A DNA stretch of 26,820 nucleotides. Origin: UBA1259 sp964453915 (GTDB lineage: Bacteria > Bacillota > Clostridia > Christensenellales > Borkfalkiaceae). Location: NCBI GenBank assembly GCA_964453915.1, contig CAYVPW010000016.1:1-26820 (forward strand), read 5' to 3'. Positions within the stretch are counted from its first letter, which is position 1, and every line of letters starts with the position of its first letter. The notes under the pieces are model-generated. The model was not told the DNA's origin, did not search any database, and worked only from the letters and a program-made list of their open reading frames with translations. This document shows positions 1 through 6,808 of the stretch, in pieces. The position numbers and the translations under genes were made by a program.

Positions 1-656
1 GGGTGATTTAAAGGTAGGTTCCACACGGGAAAAGTTTCGTATTTTGCATACCCTGCTTTTACGCCGCGCTTGTGTTCGTGATAAAGTTGAGAAAGGCAGG
101 TTGCCATCTTTCCGCTGCCCGGACCGGGTGCGGTCACTACTACCAACGGGCGTGTCGTTACGATATAATCGTTTTTACCAAAGCCTTCTTCGCTAACGAT
201 TGCGTCTACGTCCGAAGGATAGCCCTCTATGGGGTAATGCTTATACACCTTTATGCCAAGCATTTCCACCCTCTTTTGAAAAGCTTCCGCGGAGGGTTGC
301 CCGGAAACTCTGGTCAACACCACGCTGCCCACGTAAAAACCGTTTGCCCTGAATATTTCTATAAGCCTTAAAACGTCCGAATCGTAGGTAATGCCTAAAT
401 CGCTTCTGTATTTATTTCTTTCTATATCGTTTGCGTTTATGGCTATAACTATTTCCGCTTTGTCTTTAAGTTTTCTAAGCATTTTAATTTTACTATCCGG
501 CTCAAATCCCGGCAAAACTCTAGATGCGTGATTATCGTCAAAAAGTTTTCCGCCAAACTCTAAATACAACTTATCGCCGAACATCTCTATGCGTTCGGAA
601 ATCTTTTCGGATTGCAATGCAAGATATTTATCGTTATCAAAACCGAGTTTTTTCAT
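1..656 (-). CDS. DUF1846 (UPF0371) family protein, N-terminal part, cut by window edge
   Basis: The reverse strand encodes about 218 residues beginning MKKLGFDNDKYLALQSEKIS and running off the left edge. I recognise the DUF1846 family from the segments LYLEFGGKLFDDNHASRVLPG, LGITYDSDVLRLIEIFRANG, TAPGPGSGKMATCLSQLYHEH and GVKAGYAKYETFPVWNLPL, which are near-identical to family members from memory. APGPGSGKMA is a glycine-rich, nucleotide-binding-like loop. Full-length members are about 500 residues, so over half the gene lies outside. The start is set by an AGGAGA ribosome site ten bases upstream. The cellular role of the family is not established. It follows the PqqD-like gene by 15 bases and is probably the third gene of that transcript. 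Confidence 0.9.
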   Translation of the reverse strand, partial: MKKLGFDNDKYLALQSEKISERIEMFGDKLYLEFGGKLFDDNHASRVLPGFEPDSKIKMLRKLKDKAEIVIAINANDIERNKYRSDLGITYDSDVLRLIEIFRANGFYVGSVVLTRVSGQPSAEAFQKRVEMLGIKVYKHYPIEGYPSDVDAIVSEEGFGKNDYIVTTRPLVVVTAPGPGSGKMATCLSQLYHEHKRGVKAGYAKYETFPVWNLPLNH

Positions 657-671
657 CTTTAGTTATCTCCT

Positions 672-935
672 CTACTTTAAGAGTTTTGCCTCCTTTAATT
701 TTTCTACAAACTTTTTAACGTCCCTTTCCGCAACGGCTTTTTCAACGTCGTACTCACTTAAAACGGCTTGCACCATCTCTTCTTCCGTGGTGCCTTTTTC
801 TAACAGCCCCCACATAAAAACACCCGTGTCGTTTAGATTGATTACACCGTTAAAATCTTTTACCCTTTCTCCAACGGGAACTATTATAGAGTTCCCCGCA
901 ATTTCCCTTATAACAAATCCGCTTTTCAACTTCAT
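672..935 (-). CDS. PqqD-family protein
   Basis: This 87-residue protein has the PqqD fold signature: an N-terminal beta segment with FVIREIAGNSIIVPVG, the 'LNDTGVFMWGLLEKGTTEEE' stretch in which Leu-Asn-x-Thr-Gly and Trp are typical, and a C-terminal winged-helix part ending in a Leu/Lys-rich helix. PqqD-like domains bind leader peptides of ribosomally made modified peptides for maturation enzymes (established for PqqD and RRE domains). No radical SAM enzyme, cyclase or precursor gene is nearby. It sits four bases after the HprK-like kinase gene, so the two are almost certainly co-transcribed; this pairing is common in Firmicutes. Its partner and function here are unknown. Confidence 0.85.
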   Translation of the reverse strand: MKLKSGFVIREIAGNSIIVPVGERVKDFNGVINLNDTGVFMWGLLEKGTTEEEMVQAVLSEYDVEKAVAERDVKKFVEKLKEAKLLK

Positions 936-939
936 ATCT

Positions 940-1656
940 CTATTCTCCCTTGCTCATCGTTTCAAAAGAAAGTTTAGCCGCATCTAAAGAAACGTTGCAA
1001 TACAATCTATACGCTTTTATTTGCGCTAAAAACTTTTCTACCATTTTTAGCAATTTGTCCATATCTTCTTCTTTCTCAGGTCTAAGCGTTTGGTTCATAA
1101 CGTTTACAAACGCATTGAAAGAAGAAAGTTTTTCTATTTTATTTTCTTTTGCTTTTTTTATCTCGCAAACGGCTTTTACCTTAAACTTTACGTTGCTACC
1201 TAGTTTATGTTTCCCCGTCCAAGGCGTTCCATATACAAAAAATTCGCCGTTTTCCATTTTGATTATAGGCTTATCGTCGTTAACGGTGATTACTTTATCT
1301 CCTAAAAGTTCTCTCCAAAGCCTTGCGTGCGTAGACTTCCCCGCACCGCTCGGTCCGCAAAACAGATATGCGTTTTCATCAACGGCAACAGCGCTTGAAT
1401 GAAATATCATTCCGCTTTCCGTTCTCAAAATATACTCGCAAAGTTTTCTAAAAAGCGCTAAACTTTCTAAATAATAATCGGGGAACTTCGCCCCTTCTTC
1501 GTCCGCCTTTTCTTTATCTATATCGCCTTGCGACACGGTTAAATTTAAACTCGACTCTTCTTTGCCGGAATACAAGTAATCCGAACATAATTCTTTAGTA
1601 TAATTATATTTTGTTTCGGCATCGAAAACCACGCCGGCTATTTTATATCTCGGCAT
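940..1656 (-). CDS. HPr kinase-like P-loop kinase
   Basis: The 238-residue protein has a Walker A loop GPSGAGKST at residues 101-109, preceded by the IFHSSAV segment (85-90) that typifies HprK/P-related and PEP-carboxykinase-like kinases, and an acidic NDDKP motif at 126-130 that probably binds Mg2+. It lacks the N-terminal domain of true HprK and is shorter than that enzyme, so it belongs to the HprK-related group found next to PqqD-like proteins. Members of this wider group phosphorylate lasso-peptide C-termini in some Bacilli (established for PadeK), but no lasso genes are present here. The ATG has an AAGGGGGC ribosome site and a strong promoter at 1683-1711. First gene of a three-gene minus-strand transcript. 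Substrate unknown. Confidence 0.8.
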   Translation of the reverse strand: MPRYKIAGVVFDAETKYNYTKELCSDYLYSGKEESSLNLTVSQGDIDKEKADEEGAKFPDYYLESLALFRKLCEYILRTESGMIFHSSAVAVDENAYLFCGPSGAGKSTHARLWRELLGDKVITVNDDKPIIKMENGEFFVYGTPWTGKHKLGSNVKFKVKAVCEIKKAKENKIEKLSSFNAFVNVMNQTLRPEKEEDMDKLLKMVEKFLAQIKAYRLYCNVSLDAAKLSFETMSKGE

Positions 1657-1682
1657 AGCGCCCCCTTAAAAATTCATTTAAT

Positions 1683-1711
1683 ATTTTATCAAAGCGTTTA
1701 TACTTTGTCAA
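1683..1711 (-). promoter_or_regulatory. promoter of the HprK-like / PqqD / DUF1846 transcript
   Basis: On the minus strand TTGACA (1706-1711), a 17-base spacer and TAAAAT (1683-1688). It lies back to back with the apbE promoter. Confidence 0.75.
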
Positions 1712-1719
1712 TCTTTAAT

Positions 1720-1748
1720 TTGCTTTTACAAGCCCTTTGGAGTATAAT
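1720..1748 (+). promoter_or_regulatory. promoter of apbE, giving a leaderless or near-leaderless mRNA
   Basis: TTGCTT (1720-1725), 17-base spacer and a perfect TATAAT (1743-1748). The ATG at 1757 begins eight bases after the -10 box, so transcription should start at or one base before the start codon. No Shine-Dalgarno sequence fits between them. Confidence 0.65.
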
Positions 1749-1756
1749 AATATTTA

Positions 1757-2824
1757 ATGAAAAAGATAAGAAAATTTTTATTACCTATACTTTGTTCGGC
1801 ATTTGCCTTGTTTTTGCCAGCATGCGGTTTTTACACGCTAGACCTAACGTATTTTAACACAAGCGTATACGTTGCCGCAAACGGAAAATTAGAAAATTAC
1901 AAAGGCAAAATAGAAAACACGCTGACGGAAATAGAAAACCTTTTATCCGTATCTAGTGCAAATTCCGAAATAACCGCATTTAACGCGGCTAACGCTAACG
2001 AAGCGGTAAACCTTTCGCCCGTTACGGAGGAGGTGTTTTCCGCTGCACTTTACGCAAACGAATTTACAAAAGGTGCTTTTAACCCCGCAATTTACCCTGC
2101 TCTTAAACTGTACAAACTCTCTGCGGACACATTTGATAAAAACGTTATAAGTATTTCCCCTCCCGCAGAAACGGAAATAGAAAGCATAAAACCGAATACG
2201 AATTTTGCTTTTGTAAAAAACGAAAACGGAAAACTTTACAAAACGCAAAGCGGTGTAGAAATAGATTTAGGCGGCATAGCCAAGGGATACGCCACCGACA
2301 AAATAGTAGAGATTTTATCAAATAGCGGAATCGATAAAGGATACGTAAGCATAGGCGGCAGCAGTATCTACGTGTTTGAAACCGAAGAAAACCTTTCTAT
2401 AAAACACCCGTTAAAAAACGGCTATATCATCTCCGTAAACAGCAGCCTTACAAAAAACTCACCCCTTTCTACAAGCGGGGACTACGAAAGATATTATACG
2501 GACGTAAACGATAAAAATTTAAGGTATTCACATATAATAGATTCTAAAACGTGCAAGCCCGCAAACACGGGTATTCACAGTGTCACCGTGATTGCAAACG
2601 GGAATTTATCTAAAACTCAAAAATCCGCTTGTTTTACGGACGCTTTAAGCACTGCGCTTTGCACTTTTACTAAAACCGAATTGATAGATTTTATAAAAAA
2701 CGAGCTTACGGAATTTTCAATTTTCGCCGTATACGAAAAAAACGGGGTTAAAGAAATAATCTCTAACCGCCCGCTAAATGAATTTGAAATATTAGACGGA
2801 GAATATTCTTTTATTCCCGTTTAA
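1757..2824 (+). CDS. apbE: ApbE-family FAD:protein FMN transferase, lipoprotein
   Basis: This 355-residue protein should attach FMN from FAD to a Thr or Ser of extracytoplasmic redox proteins (established for the family). A signal peptide ends in the lipobox LPAC (Cys23), so it is membrane-anchored outside the cell. Family motifs occur in the usual order: SEITAFN (70-76), GAFNPAIYP (107-114), IDLGGIAKGYATD (169-181), SIGGS (198-202), STSGDYERYY (238-247), SHIIDSKTCKP (258-268) and TDALSTAL (294-301). There is a short insertion before the final motif compared with my memory of typical members. No flavinylation target (NqrC/RnfG or FMN-binding domain) lies in this window, so the substrate is elsewhere. 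It is monocistronic and converges on the ABC importer genes with no obvious hairpin between them. It appears to use a leaderless start. Confidence 0.92.
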   Translation: MKKIRKFLLPILCSAFALFLPACGFYTLDLTYFNTSVYVAANGKLENYKGKIENTLTEIENLLSVSSANSEITAFNAANANEAVNLSPVTEEVFSAALYANEFTKGAFNPAIYPALKLYKLSADTFDKNVISISPPAETEIESIKPNTNFAFVKNENGKLYKTQSGVEIDLGGIAKGYATDKIVEILSNSGIDKGYVSIGGSSIYVFETEENLSIKHPLKNGYIISVNSSLTKNSPLSTSGDYERYYTDVNDKNLRYSHIIDSKTCKPANTGIHSVTVIANGNLSKTQKSACFTDALSTALCTFTKTELIDFIKNELTEFSIFAVYEKNGVKEIISNRPLNEFEILDGEYSFIPV

Positions 2825-2839
2825 TTTCGTTTTTATCTT

Positions 2840-3487
2840 TTAAATTAAATTTTTGATATTCATCATAAGGCCGAAAAGTTCTTGTTCGGTCTTTTCGTTT
2901 ACGTTTTTTATATCTTTAACTATCTTGCCGTTTGCAAGCACCACTACTATGTCGGCAAAAAAAGCCGCTTCTTTCACGTCGTGCGTTATAAAAAGCACGG
3001 TTTTGTCTTTTTGACTTTTTATCTTTTCCATTAAAGAAAATTTAAGCGCCAAATCAAGATTTATAAACGGCTCGTCTAAAAGCAGAATATCGCTCGGATA
3101 AAACAGCGCCCTAAGTATTGCCACTCGCCTGCTCATTCCTGCGGAAAGGCTTTTAACGTACAAATCTTCGCAACCGCTCAATCCCACGGAATATAGTGCC
3201 TCTTCCACGTTTATATCACCGCAGAACAGTTGCAAATTTTCTTTTACGGTAAGATTTTTTATAAGCCTGTCTTTTTGAAAAACAACGGACAACCTTTCGC
3301 TATCCTTTTTTATCTCTCCGCCAAAAGGAACAATGCCCGCAACGGCGTTTAATAAGGTCGTTTTTCCGCTTCCGCTTTCGCCAAGTATCGCCGTTATTTT
3401 GTTTTTTTGTATATCTAAATTTAAGTTATCTAAAACCTTTTTCTCTCCGTAAGAAACGGTTAAACCGCATATATTTATCATTGCCAT
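2840..3487 (-). CDS. ABC importer ATP-binding protein (SsuB/TauB/ThiZ type)
   Basis: The 215-residue ATPase energises the importer encoded by the two preceding genes. Walker A GESGSGKTT is at 36-44, the Q-loop Gln at 71, the signature LSAGMSR at 114-120 (Ala replaces the second Gly of LSGGM), Walker B ILLLDEP at 134-140 and the H-loop His at 169. All parts are in normal order. The gene overlaps the end of the permease gene by ten bases. A second ATG at 3481 forms an ATGA overlap with the permease stop and is better spaced from the GGGG part of the ribosome site, so translation may really begin there, two codons in. Substrate is not readable from the ATPase. Confidence 0.93.
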   Translation of the reverse strand: MAMINICGLTVSYGEKKVLDNLNLDIQKNKITAILGESGSGKTTLLNAVAGIVPFGGEIKKDSERLSVVFQKDRLIKNLTVKENLQLFCGDINVEEALYSVGLSGCEDLYVKSLSAGMSRRVAILRALFYPSDILLLDEPFINLDLALKFSLMEKIKSQKDKTVLFITHDVKEAAFFADIVVVLANGKIVKDIKNVNEKTEQELFGLMMNIKNLI

Positions 3488-4230
3488 TTCCCCGCCTTTT
3501 TAGACAAATAAGAAAACAACCATTCTATAACCATACAAATAAGCACGGTTATCACCACAAGTGCAATCATCTTTGCGGTTTGTTCGTACAGTTTTGCCAT
3601 TTGCAAGTAATATCCTATAGAATCGGCAGTAAAACTAAGAACTTCCGCCGCCACCATAAGTTTGATATTTAAGGATAAACCCGCACCTATGGCAGTAAGC
3701 GTTGAAGGCACTATTTGTGGAAAACTCACCTTTAAAAAAACGCTTTTTTTATCCACGCAAAATATTTTACACGCTTCTAGCGCTTCTTTATCAATACTTT
3801 CTAAGGCAGAAAAAACGTTTACGTATAACGTAGGAAGAACCACCAGCATCGTCACTATAACAGGCGCTATTTGAGAGTTTGTCCACACCAACAGCAAAAG
3901 CACCACCGCTATTGTTGGCAAAGCCCTTAAAATTCTTATCACTGGCGTGATTGCCGCTTTGAAATTTTTGTTTTTATAAGAAAAGTATGCAAAAACAAAA
4001 GCGATAGCAAAAGAAACGCAAAACGCAACTAAACTTCTTAAAAGCGTTCCTCCAAGGGCAACGTAAAACTCTGCGTATCCGAACACGCTTATTATAGCCG
4101 AAATCGTAGCCGATAGCGTTGGCAAAAGAGACTCTTTATTAACCGCTACGGCGGAGATACCCCACGCTGCTATTATGCACGCCACCGTTAATATCGGTAG
4201 CGCAATTTGCAATACTTTATCTTTTTTCAT
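3478..4230 (-). CDS. ABC importer permease (SsuC/TauC/ThiX type)
   Basis: This 250-residue inner-membrane protein has about six hydrophobic helices and the EAA coupling loop around 'KEALEACKIFCVDKKSVFLK', the site that docks on the ATPase. The pattern RALPTIAVVLLLLVW and the region up to LPTLYVNVFSALESID are typical of the nitrate/sulfonate/taurine/pyrimidine permease family. It starts three bases after the binding-protein stop and overlaps the ATPase gene. Domain order is normal, unlike the binding protein. Expression should follow the leader RNA ahead of the operon. The transported compound is uncertain: sulfonates, thiamine-pyrimidine precursors and others use this family. Confidence 0.92.
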   Translation of the reverse strand: MKKDKVLQIALPILTVACIIAAWGISAVAVNKESLLPTLSATISAIISVFGYAEFYVALGGTLLRSLVAFCVSFAIAFVFAYFSYKNKNFKAAITPVIRILRALPTIAVVLLLLVWTNSQIAPVIVTMLVVLPTLYVNVFSALESIDKEALEACKIFCVDKKSVFLKVSFPQIVPSTLTAIGAGLSLNIKLMVAAEVLSFTADSIGYYLQMAKLYEQTAKMIALVVITVLICMVIEWLFSYLSKKAGKWQ

Positions 4231-4233
4231 TTT

Positions 4234-5253
4234 TTAATTTGACTCTTGATAACCTATGTTGTTTTTCTTTAACACTGTTTTTAGCGTTAAATCAGGAACT
4301 TTTCCCTTGCCTATAACCCCTATCGTGGCGTCTACAAGTCCATTTACGTCCGTTTTTGCTTTGCTGACTATATATAAATTACCGTGAGTTATAACGGACA
4401 CCATTTTATATCCGGTGCCTTTTTTATAGTTTAAGGTTGCAGCGTTAACGGGCAATATAATAAAATCCGCTTGTTCTCTCGCTCCGCTCATATAAGTTGC
4501 TATTTCTTCTGCGTTTACCACGTTGTAGTTTACAGTTGCGCCGTCAATAAAATTTTGATTTGTGCTTATAAAATTTGCAATCGCCAGTGCGGGCGCACCG
4601 TCCGGCGCATAAAACGTGAACGTTTCGCCTTGTGCGCTTTCTCCGCTTGCCCCCGTTTCCGCATAATAAAAATCACTTTCGGGCTTTACCGCAGGCGCTA
4701 TTCCAAGCCCTACGTCTATACCTAGTATATCGTTTATATATTTTTCCACCCCGTCCTTTGCGCTTGCCGCACTTTCCCAATAAATTTTGCAAGCGTCAAC
4801 CACGTCTTCGGTAATAATTTTTGCAGGCGCTAAAGAAGAAGAAGTATAAACCCCTTGTATTGCGCTCACCGCATTTGCGGAATCTGCTTTTACGGCTTGT
4901 AGATTTTGCGCAAATTTATTGCCGATTTCCTTTACTAAATTCGGATACTTTTCCGCAACGTCGTTTTTCACCATTAAAACCGCTTGCGGATAAGCTTTAG
5001 TTTCTTCGTCATAAAGTTCTTGAAGGTCTAATCTGTTCCAAGAAAAGTCCTTGCCCTTTACCTTTTCTAACTTTGTCACCACGGGCTCGGGCAACAATCC
5101 GAAAGAAAGCGTGTCGTTTATAAGCATTTCCATAATAGTTTGCGCATCTGCATATTTAATCGTGGTTTGCCCTTTCTCTTTGCACCCGCAAAGTCCTATT
5201 GCTGCGCTTGCCGATAAAACCAAACAAGCAAACAATGCCAAAAATCTTTTCAT
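4234..5253 (-). CDS. ABC solute-binding lipoprotein, circularly permuted (SsuA/NMT1-like)
   Basis: A 339-residue lipoprotein (lipobox LCGC, Cys24) that should deliver substrate to the adjacent permease. Its mature part is in swapped order. Residues 28-197 hold what is normally the C-terminal half: FGLLPEPVVTKL (51-62), YPQAVLMVKND (88-98) and a terminal DFYY (194-197), which usually ends such proteins. Residues 198-210 (AETGASGESAQGE) look like the spacer that usually follows a lipid-modified Cys. Residues 211-339 hold the normal N-terminal half: YAPDGAPALAIANF (215-228), DFIILPVNAAT (263-273), GNLYIV (291-296) and IGVIGKGKVPDLTLKTVLKK (311-330). The final NNIGYQESN and the first TTIKYADAQ would be adjacent in an ordinary member. 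The frame is intact, and AGGAGG supports the start. Substrate unknown. Confidence 0.9.
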   Translation of the reverse strand: MKRFLALFACLVLSASAAIGLCGCKEKGQTTIKYADAQTIMEMLINDTLSFGLLPEPVVTKLEKVKGKDFSWNRLDLQELYDEETKAYPQAVLMVKNDVAEKYPNLVKEIGNKFAQNLQAVKADSANAVSAIQGVYTSSSLAPAKIITEDVVDACKIYWESAASAKDGVEKYINDILGIDVGLGIAPAVKPESDFYYAETGASGESAQGETFTFYAPDGAPALAIANFISTNQNFIDGATVNYNVVNAEEIATYMSGAREQADFIILPVNAATLNYKKGTGYKMVSVITHGNLYIVSKAKTDVNGLVDATIGVIGKGKVPDLTLKTVLKKNNIGYQESN

Positions 5254-5263
5254 TTATGCCTCC

Positions 5264-5302
5264 TAAAAAAAGAAACTCCCTTTGCAAAATAGGCAAAGGG
5301 AG
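5264..5302 (-). terminator. leader terminator (attenuator) ahead of the ABC importer
   Basis: On the minus strand CTCCCTTTGC and GCAAAGGGAG form a perfect ten-pair stem (5276-5285 with 5293-5302) with a seven-base loop, followed by TTTCTTTTTTT. It lies between the promoter and the first gene, directly before the AGGAGG ribosome site at 5259-5264, so readthrough must be controlled for the importer to be made. Confidence 0.88.
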
Positions 5303-5389
5303 ATACGCGATTAAACAAGGCTTGTGCCCTGTATATTCCATATTCAGCCCTGCCCCGTTAGGTTTACCCTTTCGGTTTAGGTATTATCC
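5303..5389 (-). promoter_or_regulatory. structured leader RNA, candidate riboswitch of unassigned class
   Basis: About 85 bases of untranslated RNA lie between the predicted start site and the leader terminator. On the minus strand I can draw a hairpin CAGGGC-ACAA-GCCTTG and a second one with CTG-A-ATAT-GGA-ATAT-A-CAG; these two share bases. GGCAGGG in the middle can pair with CCC-TT-TGCC in the 5' arm of the terminator, which would act as an antiterminator. GGATA near the 5' end can pair with TATC just before the terminator to close a P1 helix. I compared it from memory with TPP, FMN, glycine, SAM, guanidine-I, c-di-GMP-I, THF and purine aptamers and found no match. Function as a switch is inference from position and alternative pairing. 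Confidence 0.55.
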
Positions 5390-5395
5390 GTTTTT

Positions 5396-5424
5396 ATTTT
5401 ATTATACCTCTAATTTTTTGTCAA
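5396..5424 (-). promoter_or_regulatory. promoter of the ABC importer operon
   Basis: Minus strand TTGACA (5419-5424), 17-base spacer, TAAAAT (5396-5401). It sits partly inside the 3' end of spoIIID and would begin an mRNA with a leader of about 135 bases. Confidence 0.75.
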
Positions 5425-5673
5425 CTTTTTATTAAGGTATTTTTTTCTTGTTGCTTCTCCGCCGCGCAAGTGCCTTTCCGCAAGATTTTTTCTAAGCACC
5501 TTTTTAACCGCTGTATAAAGACTTCTGTCCACAAAAAAAAGTCGCTCGCTTACGTCTTTATGAACGGTAGATTTAGAATAAGAAAAAACCTTTGCGGTTT
5601 TTCTTACCGTTGCACCGTGTTCCACTATATATCTTGCTTCTTCTAAAATCCTTTGCGTCATATCATCGCTCAA
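5410..5673 (-). CDS. spoIIID: sporulation transcription factor SpoIIID
   Basis: This small DNA-binding regulator acts in the mother cell during sporulation (established in Bacillus). The protein carries the helix-turn-helix block VRKTAKVFSYSKSTVHKD and the family's C-terminal basic motif RHLRGGEATRKKYL. I take the TTG at 5673 as the start, giving 87 residues beginning MSDDMTQRILEEARYIVE; this has exactly the same 18-residue length up to IVE as the Bacillus protein and lies eight bases after GGGGG. A GTG at 5682 also opens the frame, but it abuts the ribosome site with no spacing. A CATAAAAT box upstream could be a sigma-E type -10 element, but I do not assign it firmly. Its presence says the organism, or a recent ancestor, makes spores. 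Confidence 0.93.
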   Translation of the reverse strand: MSDDMTQRILEEARYIVEHGATVRKTAKVFSYSKSTVHKDVSERLFFVDRSLYTAVKKVLRKNLAERHLRGGEATRKKYLNKKLTKN

Positions 5674-5726
5674 ATTAAACACCCCCTTTTATAGGAACGT
5701 TTAATTTTATGCGATTTTTCGACAGA

Positions 5727-6797
5727 TTATAACGTCTTTTTTCTCTTTGCGGAATTTATAGAAGAAACAACTATAAACACCGCTAGTTCTATAATGATAA
5801 CAACGTAATAAGTAGAAACTCTCCAAAGTACCAAAACCGCGCCCAAAACTCCGTTTTCTATAACCAAAGAAAACAAAGCGGTAAACATAAGTTCCGAAGT
5901 CCCGAATCCACCCGGCAACGGTATAACGTTCGTGATATAACTAGATGCAAGCGATATGGCGTAAAACATATACGCTTCGTTCATAGAAAAAGGCTTACCC
6001 GTAAAAGAAAGGTAAGAAGCGTACTGAAAACTTCCCAAAAGCAACATATAAACAAAAAAGCAAAACATAGGCAATAAATATCTATACCAGCCTTTACCTA
6101 TTATAGTAAGTTCGGTTTTAAAAAGCGATAGACTTTCCGCTTTTTCTTCTATAAACTTTTGCTTGTCTCCTATTTTTTTAAGTTTGAATAATATTTTAGC
6201 CGTTATGCCCATTATAAGCGCTTGAAACTTTTTGTTGAACGCCATAAAAACGATTAACAAAAACACTCCGGTATGAAAAGTAAATCCGATAAGCAAAACG
6301 ATATAAAGCGCAACCGTCGTGCCGTTTACAGAAATCACAACGTCACCCACAAAAAGAGCAATCGACATAGTTAAATAAACCGCAAGCGAAGTTATGCTGT
6401 AAATAATTTGGCATTTTATCAATCCCGCCGCCGTGTCTTTTACGGGAACGCCGGCATTATATTGATAATAAACCATCATCGGGAAATGCCCGCTTTTTAA
6501 CGGCGTCACGGCAGAGCCTAAATTGCCGTAAAGCGTATTTAACAAACACTTTCCGTACGGCATATTTTTAGTAAAAGAACGGTAAACGAAAAAATCCACC
6601 AAAGAAACTAAAAGCATTGCCCCCGCAAACAATGCAAAAACGATAAAATATTGAGAAAATCGGATTGTTTTTACGTCTTCCCAACTTATGTTTCCGCTTA
6701 AAAAAAGATAAACGAAAGTAAGTGCGGTGACAACGAGTATCACCGCAACGTTAAATATAATTTTCCTTTTGTTTTTTATCTTTTTTATTTCTTCCAT
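5727..6797 (-). CDS. flippase-like membrane protein (UPF0104 / LPG synthase TM-domain family)
   Basis: A 356-residue polytopic membrane protein of the lysylphosphatidylglycerol synthase transmembrane / AglD-like family. Support comes from about eight hydrophobic helices, the N-terminal segment ending NTLYGNLGSAVTPLKSG and the conserved late motif VIPLPGGFGTSELMF. It lacks the cytoplasmic aminoacyl-transferase domain of MprF, so it is not itself an aminoacyl-PG synthase. The gene follows rfbC by eleven bases and seems to be the last gene of the rhamnose operon, suggesting a role in moving a lipid-linked sugar or in cell-surface glycan assembly; that is inference. The ATG has only a weak AAGAG immediately upstream, hinting at translational coupling. 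Confidence 0.8.
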   Translation of the reverse strand: MEEIKKIKNKRKIIFNVAVILVVTALTFVYLFLSGNISWEDVKTIRFSQYFIVFALFAGAMLLVSLVDFFVYRSFTKNMPYGKCLLNTLYGNLGSAVTPLKSGHFPMMVYYQYNAGVPVKDTAAGLIKCQIIYSITSLAVYLTMSIALFVGDVVISVNGTTVALYIVLLIGFTFHTGVFLLIVFMAFNKKFQALIMGITAKILFKLKKIGDKQKFIEEKAESLSLFKTELTIIGKGWYRYLLPMFCFFVYMLLLGSFQYASYLSFTGKPFSMNEAYMFYAISLASSYITNVIPLPGGFGTSELMFTALFSLVIENGVLGAVLVLWRVSTYYVVIIIELAVFIVVSSINSAKRKKTL

Positions 6798-6808
6798 CTC
6801 TTAAAAAA

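Noticed and set aside
589..1402. Long plus-strand frames opposite the PqqD and kinase genes
   Set aside because: They are Ser/Phe-rich mirror frames of clearly recognised minus-strand genes and lack ribosome sites.
1..1656. Lasso-peptide or other RiPP biosynthetic cluster
   Set aside because: Only the PqqD-like and kinase genes are suggestive; no precursor, cyclase, protease or radical SAM gene is seen.
4234..5253. Gene fusion or frameshifted pair instead of a permutation
   Set aside because: There is one signal peptide, one continuous frame, each half occurs once, and total length suits a single binding protein.
5303..5389. TPP riboswitch before the ABC importer
   Set aside because: GGATAATACC and GGCTGA resemble TPP words but occur in the wrong order and without the CTGAGA and CCAGCG context, so I leave the class open.
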